From Bacteroidota bacterium (lineage in GTDB: Bacteria > Bacteroidota > Bacteroidia > Bacteroidales > UBA10428), in the NCBI GenBank assembly GCA_029268165.1, contig JAJUGM010000141.1, positions 1 through 8,136 on the forward strand: DNA of 8,136 bases, read 5' to 3'. A program made the position numbers and the translations under genes. The notes beneath the pieces were generated by a model. The model was not told where the DNA came from and made no database searches. It saw only the letters and a program-made list of their open reading frames with translations. The first letter of the stretch is position 1. Every line of letters begins with the position of its first letter. Of this stretch, positions 1 through 7,200 are shown in pieces.

Positions 1-2
1 AA

Positions 3-113
3 ATTATTTACCTGATAACGCGTGATGATGGGAAAATTTCGGTTAGCGTTAAGAGACTGTTTAATAGGGCTGTTAAATCAGTATCAGGTGCTTCGCAAAG
101 AAAAACTGCGTAA
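3..113 (+). CDS. 3' end of an unidentified plus-strand gene (partial)
   Basis: A reading frame is open from the left edge (frame beginning at base 3) for 36 codons to a TAA at 111-113. The other two plus frames hit stops within the first 25 bases. The visible tail reads from IIYLITRDDGKISVSVKR to a basic end, SQRKTA. I do not recognise a family in so short a piece. The best support that it is real is positional: a hairpin with a following T-run (86-127) spans its stop codon, as expected for the end of a transcription unit. The same layout is seen at the end of the PKD gene further right. It is convergent with the cyclase gene. Thirty-six open codons could arise by chance, so the call is moderate to low, and the N-terminal part lies outside the window. 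Confidence 0.45.
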   Translation: MIYLITRDDGKISVSVKRLFNRAVKSVSGASQRKTA

Positions 114-127
114 GCCTTGACTTTTTT
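86..127 (+). terminator. Candidate Rho-independent terminator over the stop codon of the left-edge ORF
   Basis: GCTTCGCA at 90-97 pairs with TGCG-T-AAGC at 107-115, giving eight pairs with one bulged T at 111. The loop is nine bases and A-rich. Weaker outer pairs 86-88/116-118 extend the stem. Six T residues follow at 122-127 after a three-base gap, and a second run of six T lies at 135-140. The stop codon at 111-113 lies in the descending arm. This is the usual shape of an intrinsic terminator on the plus strand. No folding energy was computed. Confidence 0.55.
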
Positions 128-152
128 GCATCTCTTTTTTGTCAGGCCTAAG

Positions 153-190
153 AATGGATGAGGCGCATGGGGCAAAGCCCCATTACCATT
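153..190. other. Two-tier inverted repeat (perfect GGGGC hairpin)
   Basis: ATGGGGC (167-173) and GCCCCAT (177-183) form a perfect seven-pair stem around an AAA loop. An outer five-pair helix, AATGG (153-157) with CCATT (186-190), can close around it. No T-run follows directly on either strand, so it is not a textbook terminator. It lies in the non-coding gap between two convergent genes. It may be an extra 3'-end structure, a repeat element or part of a small RNA. The sequence alone does not decide. Confidence 0.4.
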
Positions 191-210
191 TACACCTACT
201 CGTTAAAATT

Positions 211-247
211 CCTCCGACAATAGTTTTTATTCGCCCGGAGGTTTTTT
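211..247 (+). terminator. Candidate terminator between convergent genes, possibly bidirectional
   Basis: CCTCCG (211-216) pairs with CGGAGG (236-241), and six T residues follow immediately at 242-247. Inside, AATA (219-222) can pair with TATT (228-231), shortening the loop. On the opposite strand the same stem is followed by AATTTTAA, which is a weaker tail. It could therefore stop leftward transcripts from the cyclase gene as well as read-through from the plus-strand gene on the left. The call rests on the inverted repeat and T-run only. Confidence 0.6.
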
Positions 248-290
248 CATTCATCGTCATTGGGCTAAAATTAATATCCTCTCATTTGAA

Positions 291-317
291 TTTAGTCTTT
301 TTAAAATCAGACCTAAA
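291..317 (-). terminator. Weak AT-rich hairpin just beyond the cyclase stop codon
   Basis: TTTAGTCT (291-298) can pair with AGAC plus TAAA (309-312 and 314-317) with a bulged C at 313, giving about eight pairs and a ten-base loop. It starts six bases past the stop of the minus-strand cyclase gene. The stem is poor in G-C pairs and no T-run follows it on the minus strand. It may be only a stabilising 3' structure, or chance in AT-rich DNA. Confidence 0.25.
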
Positions 318-322
318 CATGT

Positions 323-1741
323 TTATTTCTGCAATACCTCTTCTTCTTTAGGAAGCAGGTTGCGGATTCTTTCAATCTGCATTTGTTTGTTTACTTCACG
401 CAGATTACGGGCTGTTTCCGTAAAATATTGGTGGTTCGATATAAATTTGATTTGCATTCTGTTCCAGTCATTAATTGACTTAATCTTGTTTCTTTCCTGC
501 AGTTCCATATATAAAGCATTGGAAACAGGGATCATGTCGCTGCGGCCTAAATAATCAAGGTCGGCATCGCACATAATTTCCTCAAGTTTGTTTTTGGGAT
601 TTGGAGGTAGTTTGGTACACATAATCAGTTCACAGATCCTTTCAATTTGTGATTGTGTATAGTAATAATCAGGTAAAATCTGGCGGGCTATTAGTGTGCT
701 GTAATATTCGTGGTTATCATAGCCAATGGTATGACCGGTATCATGAAATAAGGCAGCGGTTTTCAGAATCAGCAGATCTTCATCAACTACTCCCTCGCCC
801 AGACCTATTAGTTCGACTTGTGTAACAACGTCAACCGTATGTTTTACATTATGATAATAAAGATTCTTGGGTAGTTCCCTTTCAAGCTTGTCGAGAATTA
901 ATTCCTGAAGGTCTGTAAAGCGAATTAGTCCATATTTCACACTAAAATGCTTGTTGGGAATAATTCTCTTTTGCTGAAGTGAAAATTCGGGTTTAATGCC
1001 TTTTACGGTATATAATTGTATGTCCCCTTTGTATTTAACAGGCATAATGCCATAAAAATCACAGTCGAACAAATCTTTTATCCATTCGTAGGTTGAGGCT
1101 GAGATTAATATCTGACCTTCGTCACAAAACTGCCTGATACGGGTGGCCATGTTCACTGTGTCGCCCTTTACGTCATTGATCATTTTCCTGCGGCCTTTGA
1201 ATGTAGCTACAATAGGACCGGTATGGATTCCAATCCGCAGTTTCCATATCTTACCGTTGTAATATGACCGCTGAAGGTCTTTAATATAGTATTGCATTTC
1301 AATGGCTGCAAGCAAAACTTCAATCGGATTTGTCAGGCTCTTTTTAGGAATGCCGCCCACGCACATAAATGTGTCGCCGATGGTTTTAATATTCTTTATT
1401 TCATATTTATTAATAATGCTTTCCAGATGCAGGAAAATCTCATCGAGGCTGTCAACCAGTTCCTTTGAATCTTCACTGGGTGTTATGTTCTGAAATCCCT
1501 GGGCATCAGCAAACAGAACAGTAGCAGTTTTAACTTTCAGCACATTCTTTGTTTTATCAGGCGTAGCTTTAATGGATGTATCCTGTGTTTTAAGTTTTGC
1601 TATTATCTGTTTGTAATTTTCAATCTCATGCAATAACATTTCGTTCTGCCGGGCTAATTTTTCGTTTTCCGCAGTCAGAGCCTTATTTTGAATAACTAGT
1701 TCAGCAATATGCCTTAAAAATCCGGTTTTTCTTTTGCTCAT
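323..1741 (-). CDS. Class III adenylate cyclase fused to an HD phosphohydrolase domain
   Basis: This 472-residue protein has no visible signal peptide or membrane segment, so it is probably cytosolic. Residues about 12-55 look like a coiled coil. Residues about 70-250 are a class III nucleotide cyclase domain: the two metal-binding aspartates are D79 (LFAD) and D123 (TIGD), and the transition-state residues are N197 and R201 (VKGDTVNMATR). The purine-selecting positions appear to be K119 and D190, which by family rules favours ATP, hence cAMP. Residues about 275-440 form an HD domain with YHNVKH (H301), LFHDTGH (H333, D334, H337) and CDADLDYLG (D392/D394), the metal-dependent phosphohydrolase pattern. 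All key residues of both domains seem present, so one chain might make and break a cyclic nucleotide. That is inference, since the HD substrate cannot be read from sequence. The ATG is fixed by an in-frame TAA directly upstream. It is divergent from uvrB and probably monocistronic. Confidence 0.9.
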   Translation of the reverse strand: MSKRKTGFLRHIAELVIQNKALTAENEKLARQNEMLLHEIENYKQIIAKLKTQDTSIKATPDKTKNVLKVKTATVLFADAQGFQNITPSEDSKELVDSLDEIFLHLESIINKYEIKNIKTIGDTFMCVGGIPKKSLTNPIEVLLAAIEMQYYIKDLQRSYYNGKIWKLRIGIHTGPIVATFKGRRKMINDVKGDTVNMATRIRQFCDEGQILISASTYEWIKDLFDCDFYGIMPVKYKGDIQLYTVKGIKPEFSLQQKRIIPNKHFSVKYGLIRFTDLQELILDKLERELPKNLYYHNVKHTVDVVTQVELIGLGEGVVDEDLLILKTAALFHDTGHTIGYDNHEYYSTLIARQILPDYYYTQSQIERICELIMCTKLPPNPKNKLEEIMCDADLDYLGRSDMIPVSNALYMELQERNKIKSINDWNRMQIKFISNHQYFTETARNLREVNKQMQIERIRNLLPKEEEVLQK

Positions 1742-2000
1742 TTAGTTAAAAAGTACTTTAAAAGCAGAAAAAAATAAAGGGTGAAAATTTTTTCTGTTTA
1801 TTCATATATTTAATTTACGATTATTTTATTAAACGGTTTCCTGTTTTCGACTTTAATTTTTAATTTTTTTTCTACAGAATGAGTCAGATTAAAAAACCAT
1901 TATACCTTAGCAACATAATAAGTTTCCTGTTTATTAATCAAAGTTTATTTTTATAATATTGACTATTTGGACATTTAAAATATATCTGGATATTTTATAG
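1742..2000. other. AT-rich divergent spacer between the cyclase gene and uvrB
   Basis: These 259 bases carry no convincing ORF and must contain the promoters for both flanking genes. The stretch is strikingly AT-rich, with long A and T runs (for example 1770-1776 and 1861-1871). An 11-base direct repeat, GTTTCCTGTTT, occurs at 1836-1846 and 1922-1932. A related TTTCTGTTTATT lies at 1791-1802. TATAAT occurs on the plus strand at 1952-1957 and on the minus strand at 1904-1899. I found no clean pair of the Bacteroidota TTTG and TAnnTTTG promoter boxes, and no purine-rich ribosome binding site before either ATG. Confidence 0.6.
1929..1957 (+). promoter_or_regulatory. Possible uvrB promoter (TATAAT box)
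   Basis: A perfect TATAAT lies at 1952-1957, about 44 bases before the uvrB ATG. The matching upstream box is poor: GTTTAT at 1929-1934 with 17-base spacing. Another possible pair is TTGACT at 1959-1964 with TATATC at 1981-1986, spacing 16, but that would leave a leader of only a few bases. In DNA this AT-rich such matches arise easily, so this is a weak call. Confidence 0.2.
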
Positions 2001-4019
2001 ATGGATTTTAAACTAGTTTCAACATATATACCTACAGGTGATCAGCCCGAGGCTATCAGACAGCTTGTACATGGCGTGCAATATGGGATTAAATATCAAA
2101 CCTTGCTGGGAGTCACAGGATCGGGTAAAACTTTTACTATGGCCAATGTGATTCAGCAGGTTCAGAAACCTACGCTGGTTTTAAGCCATAATAAAACACT
2201 CGCTGCACAATTATTTGGAGAATTTAAACAGTTCTTCCCTGAAAATGCCGTTGAATATTTTATTTACTATTATGATTACTATCAGCCTGAGGCCTATCTT
2301 CCCGTTACTGACACTTATATTGAAAAAGATTTATCCATAAATGAAGAAATTGAAAAACTCAGGTTAAGTGCTACATCATCGTTATTATCAGGCCGTCGTG
2401 ATGTAATAGTTGTTTCTTCCGTTTCCTGTTTATACGGTATCGGAAATCCCGAAGATTTTCACAGCAATACAATTTCTGTGGAATGTGGTCAGCTTATCAG
2501 CCGTAATGTTTTTTTAAGAAAACTTGTTGATAGCCTGTATTCGAGAAATGAAACAGATTTTCGCAGGGGTACTTTCCGGGTTACAGGTGATACGGTGGAT
2601 ATTTATCTTGCATACAATGATTTTGCCTACAGAATCCATTTCTGGGGTGATGAAATTGAGGAAATCATATCGTTTGATCCGGTTACCGGGAAAAAAATTG
2701 AATCATATAGTAAGGTATTCATTTATCCCGCCAACATTTTTATCACCACACGGTCGCGCATGGAAAGTGCATTGCAGCAGATCGAATTTGATATGATCAG
2801 ACAGGTTGAGTTTTTCAATGAACTGGGCAAGTATGAGGAAGCCAAAAGGTTACGTAGTCGTGTAACATACGATATTGAAATGCTGCGTGAACTGGGGTAT
2901 TGTTCCGGGATTGAAAATTATTCGCGTTATTTTGATGGCAGGCCTCCGGGAGACAGGCCTTTCTGTTTGCTGGATTATTTTCCGAAAGATTTTCTGACAA
3001 TCATTGACGAAAGTCATGTTACCATTCCTCAGATCAGAGCGATGTATGGTGGAGATCATTCGCGCAAGCAAACGCTCGTTGAATACGGTTTTCGTCTACC
3101 TGCTGCCATGGATAACAGGCCTTTGAAATTTGATGAATTTGAAGAGCTTGTAAATCAGGTTATTTTTGTGAGCGCAACTCCTGCTGATTTTGAACTTGAG
3201 AAATCAGGGGGTGTAATTGTGGAACAGCTGATAAGGCCAACAGGCCTGCTTGATCCGGTAATAGAGGTCAGGCCAAGCCTCAATCAGGTTGATGATCTGA
3301 TGCATGAAATCAGGCTATGTATAAAAAATAACGAACGTGTGTTGGTTACCACACTTACTAAAAGAATGGCCGAAGAACTTACAAAGTATTTGCTGCATTT
3401 CAATATTAAAAGCCGTTATATACACTCAGACATAGACACACTTGAACGGATTGAAATAATGGAGGGTCTTAGAAATGGTTCTTTTGATGTGCTCGTTGGT
3501 GTAAATCTTTTGCGTGAGGGGCTTGATTTACCTGAAGTTGCTCTTGTTGCCATACTCGATGCCGACAAAGAAGGTTTTCTGAGATCGGAACGATCGCTTA
3601 CACAAACAGCAGGAAGGGCTGCCCGGCATCTTAACGGCAGAGTAATAATGTATGCAGACAATATTACATTATCAATGCAGCGTACTATTGAGGAAACCAA
3701 CCGCCGGCGCGAGAAACAGCTGCAATATAATGAACAATATAATATTACGCCACGTCAGATAATTAAAGCTGCCTCAAATATTATGAAAGAAGTCAGAGCA
3801 AAAACAGGAGTTGTTAATGCCTACACCGAGCCCGAAAAAATTGATATTGCTGCTGATCCAGTTATCCGTTATATGAATCGTGATGCCCTTGAAAAAACAA
3901 TTGAAAAAACCAGAACTGCTATGGAAAAGGCAGCAGCCGAACTTAATTTTATGGAAGCAGCAAGGCTTCGGGACGAAATGTTTGCTTTAAAAGAGCTTTT
4001 AAAAACAAAATCTGAATAA
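2001..4019 (+). CDS. uvrB: UvrB, excinuclease ABC subunit B
   Basis: UvrB is the damage-verifying helicase-like subunit of nucleotide excision repair. It receives DNA from UvrA, opens the strands with its beta-hairpin and recruits UvrC. The 672-residue product matches the family length (about 670). Visible landmarks in order: YIPTGDQPEAI (9-19), Walker A GVTGSGKT (37-44), the tyrosine-rich beta-hairpin YYYDYYQPEAYLP (89-101), ENYSRYFDGRPPGDRP before the Walker B box DESH (336-339), SATP (391-394), helicase motif VI QTAGRAAR (535-542), and the C-terminal UVR coiled coil (about 630-668) that binds UvrC. Everything expected is present, so the gene should be functional. The ATG at 2001 is certain because an in-frame TAG lies immediately before it. 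No uvrA or uvrC is in view. It is divergent from the cyclase gene and ends six bases from the convergent PKD gene. I see no recognisable SOS operator upstream. Confidence 0.98.
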   Translation: MDFKLVSTYIPTGDQPEAIRQLVHGVQYGIKYQTLLGVTGSGKTFTMANVIQQVQKPTLVLSHNKTLAAQLFGEFKQFFPENAVEYFIYYYDYYQPEAYLPVTDTYIEKDLSINEEIEKLRLSATSSLLSGRRDVIVVSSVSCLYGIGNPEDFHSNTISVECGQLISRNVFLRKLVDSLYSRNETDFRRGTFRVTGDTVDIYLAYNDFAYRIHFWGDEIEEIISFDPVTGKKIESYSKVFIYPANIFITTRSRMESALQQIEFDMIRQVEFFNELGKYEEAKRLRSRVTYDIEMLRELGYCSGIENYSRYFDGRPPGDRPFCLLDYFPKDFLTIIDESHVTIPQIRAMYGGDHSRKQTLVEYGFRLPAAMDNRPLKFDEFEELVNQVIFVSATPADFELEKSGGVIVEQLIRPTGLLDPVIEVRPSLNQVDDLMHEIRLCIKNNERVLVTTLTKRMAEELTKYLLHFNIKSRYIHSDIDTLERIEIMEGLRNGSFDVLVGVNLLREGLDLPEVALVAILDADKEGFLRSERSLTQTAGRAARHLNGRVIMYADNITLSMQRTIEETNRRREKQLQYNEQYNITPRQIIKAASNIMKEVRAKTGVVNAYTEPEKIDIAADPVIRYMNRDALEKTIEKTRTAMEKAAAELNFMEAARLRDEMFALKELLKTKSE

Positions 4020-4035
4020 CCATGGTTATCTCAGA
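4001..4035 (-). terminator. Palindromic terminator shared by the uvrB and PKD-gene ends
   Basis: A perfect 14-base palindrome, ATAACCATGGTTAT, lies at 4016-4029. TCTGA (4011-4015) and TCAGA (4031-4035) extend the stem with one bulged base at 4030, giving about ten pairs around a CATG loop. Read on the minus strand, the hairpin is followed by TTTTGTTTTT (4010-4001), the classic intrinsic-terminator layout for the PKD gene. The plus-strand side has no T-run, so termination of uvrB here is less certain. The TAA stops of both genes (4017-4019 plus, 4026-4028 minus) lie inside the palindrome. The T-run falls within the last uvrB codons. Confidence 0.65.
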
Positions 4036-4290
4036 AGATTAATTGCACCTTTCTTGGTAACAATCCTACCGTCCCACATCTCAACAGTTACAACATAAGC
4101 ATAGGAATCAATATTCTGTACTTTCCCTTTAAATGTACCGTCCCACCCCTGGTTTATATCATCAGTGAAAAATACTTCATTGCCCCAGCGGTTAAAAATT
4201 CTGAATTCAAGTAATTTTTTTATTCCCCAGCCTTTTACGTAAATCACATCATTAATACCGTCGCCGTTAGGTGTAAAAGCTCTAGGCAGG
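4026..4290 (-). other. T9SS type B (gliding-motility-associated) C-terminal sorting domain
   Basis: The last ~88 residues carry the diagnostic run of the CHU_C / gliding-motility C-terminal family. They are F-T-P-N-G-D-G-I-N-D (4248-4277), then FRIFNRWGNEVF, then GWDGTFKGK, a Y-x-Y-V-V strand and a terminal KKGAINLLR. In characterised Bacteroidota this domain is recognised by the T9SS after Sec export to the periplasm. It is intact and ends directly at the stop codon. Confidence 0.93.
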
Positions 4291-7200
4291 TCGAGCGAAT
4301 ATTCTTCAATGACTTCAAAGTCAATGTCATAATATTTTGTAAAACAATAATTTGTATCAATGACTGTTAGTGTGTAACGGGTCGTTTCGAGCGGTTGTGC
4401 ATAGGGTGAGGCACAATTACTGCAACTTAGCCAGTTGGTCGGGGACCAGGAGTAAGTAACATCAAACAGTGAATCAGACAAAATATGCACAATTTCGCCG
4501 ATAATTATGGTGGTATCAGGGTAAGGATGTACGGTAATATCAGGTTCTTCCTGTACCAGAAGAAACAATTGGTCTGAATTACGGCACCCGGTAGACAAAT
4601 ACATTACCACAGCGGTATAATTTGTGGTATATTGTGGCGAGGCAAGGGGCGTATAGCTTTGCGCATTGCTCAGGCCTGTCGCCGGATACCATTGAATAGC
4701 ATCGCCGCCGCTTGCATATAGGGTAATGGCATCGCCCTCACAGATGAATGTATCAGCACTGACCGTTATTGGGGGTATGGGGTTTATGATAAATGATGCT
4801 GTAGTTGTATCGGAACAACCAATATCATTAAATACCATCAGTTGTACCGTGTAATTTCCCGGTGAAAACTGCACAACAGGAATTTCATCATTGGAATTTA
4901 CACCGTTGCTGAAACTCCAGTTGTTGATTGTATTTCCTGTTGAATTGTTTCCGAAAGGAATCTGGTACTGCTCACACAGGCCTGTATCAGGCACTACAAT
5001 TTCGGCAATTACCTCAAATATTAATAACGTATCAACTACAGGCGGAGGAATACATAATCCATTATCACCATATAAAATCAGCTTGGGATATAATGTGCCC
5101 ATGCGTGTATAAACATGTTTTACGGGGTCACCGTCAACAAACCAGCCATCGCCCATATCCCATTCAAAGTCCCATACATTGCTGGTATCTTTAATCTGAA
5201 ACGTCACTTCATCACCACGGCAGGCATTCTTGCTTGCTGGTGTAATGGTAAAAGATCCCGTGGGGCCTGTTATGGTTATGCTTTTTTCAGCCGTATCGCG
5301 GCAACCGTAGTTGGTTTCAATCATCAGGCGGGTTAAATATATTCCTGGGCGCGGATAATTAAACACTCTTACAGTATCATAAGCAGATTTATTATTATTA
5401 TAGCCAAACTCCCATGTACCTGAAGTAACTATTTTGTTAGGATCATTATGCCTGAAAGTAATTTCTTTGGGATAACAGTTCCAGACCGAGTCAGAAACTG
5501 TAAAACGTGCATCGGGTTTTTGTATTATGATATAGCCGGCAGGGCTTGAATAAGTGTGTGAACAGCCATATTTGTATATGGTTAGGCTTACTGTTTTATT
5601 TCCCTGGGTTGAAAATGAATGAGAAATGGGTATGGCAGTTGATCTTGAAATGGTGCCGTCGCCAAAGTTCCATATTACGCTATCGCCGGTTGTATAATTA
5701 TAGTAAAACTTCAATTCTGAACCGACGCAATTCAGTGGTTTATCAGCAAGAAATTCGGCATCCGGATTGGCAGTAGCTATGGTTCTTGTATATGAACCTT
5801 CACATCCCATAGCATCGCTGACAGTAAGGGTAACATTAAAGACGCCCGGATCGGCGAAATAATGAGGTATGACTGTTTTCTTTACTGTATAAGTAGTGTC
5901 CTGACCATCAGCAAAATCCCAATGCCATTGCTGAAGGGTATTAACATCGGGTGTGGAATTATCGGTAAAATTTACAGTGAAAGGCGAACACCCATAAGAG
6001 GTATCAGGTGTAAAGGTGACATAAGGCTGGTAAATACGGATGTTGAGGACCGCAGAGTCAATACATCCGTTGTCAAAATGTGTTTTTAGTTTTACCGGGT
6101 AGGTTCCCCTGGCTGTAAATGTATGCATCACCGTATCAATTCTGGTATTAATTATCTGGGTATTATCGCCAAAGTTCCACTCATATTTTTCATAGCAGTA
6201 ATCAACTATTCCATAGGAATTACTGCCCCTGAGTTTAACCGGTGCTCCTGCACATGCTGAGGCATTGGCTGTTATAACTGCATTGGTATTTCGTACCTTT
6301 ACTTCCTTTATTAAAGTATCATAACATGATCCTTTAACAGCCACCAGCCTAACCATGTAATTACCTTCAGCCGCGAAGTTATGGGTTGGATTATTTGCAG
6401 TACTTACAGGTGTACCATCGCCAAAATTCCATTCAACACTTGCACTTTCAAGTGAAAGATTGGTAAACTGATAATTCAACGGGGTATTACAACTGAACGA
6501 ATAGCTGAAATCAGCCAATGCGCCGTTATTTGTAAGCGCACCACTCTTGGTTCTCTCAGAGATGCATCCGTTATAATCGATCTGAAGTTTAACGTCAAGA
6601 CTACCGGGTTTGACATTGTCAACCTTCCAGTAAGGATTTTTAGTTCCCGGAAGATTATTAATGCTTTTACTGTCAACCGAATAATGCCAGCTCTGGGCCA
6701 GGTTTGAGGGTGAAGTAGCGTCGGTAAACTGAATGACCTCTCCCGGACAAACAGATGATTTACTGATGTTAAAATCAGGTATTAAAGTTCTTCCGACTTT
6801 TACAGGAATAATAAATGATGTATCCCTGCATCCCAGATTATTGGTTATTACAAGTCTTGCAAGAAAAGTACCGTCACTGGTATAAGTATAGGCAGTTGAA
6901 TCAACTGATCCGCTTAATGTAGCCCCGTTACCGAAAATCCACTGACGCGTGGTAATGGGTTCATCAGACTGGCTTTGATCTTTAAATTTAACGTTAAGTG
7001 GCATACAACCCTGAGCTTTATCGACGGTGAACAGGGCGGTAGGCTTTTTAATCGTAAATGGCTTTGAAATAGAATGTGTACAGCCATATTTGCTTGTAAC
7101 CTTAAGGGTAGTATTAAAGATGACTTCAGTATTTATTACATAAGGATCCGTTTCAGCAGGCAATGAATAGGTTTTTGATGTATTACGCGTTGTAGCCTTT

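Noticed and set aside
139..351. A plus-strand frame of 70 codons in the left non-coding region
   Set aside because: It starts at a TTG, runs through two hairpins, overlaps the 3' end of the cyclase gene and has no recognisable protein pattern.
1899..1904. TATAAT on the minus strand as a cyclase-gene promoter
   Set aside because: It lies about 158 bases from the start codon, has no acceptable upstream box, and is expected by chance in such AT-rich DNA.
1939..1947. TAAACTTTG on the minus strand as a Bacteroidota-type TAnnTTTG box
   Set aside because: The spacing between TA and TTTG is one base too long, and no TTTG box lies 19-21 bases upstream.
3416..3700. A 94-codon minus-strand frame inside uvrB
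   Set aside because: It is opposite the helicase motif VI region of a complete UvrB; its composition is that of an antisense shadow.
4891..5336. Several overlapping plus-strand frames of 70-90 codons opposite the PKD gene
   Set aside because: They are antisense to a strongly supported coding frame with PKD motifs throughout, and their translations have no domain pattern.
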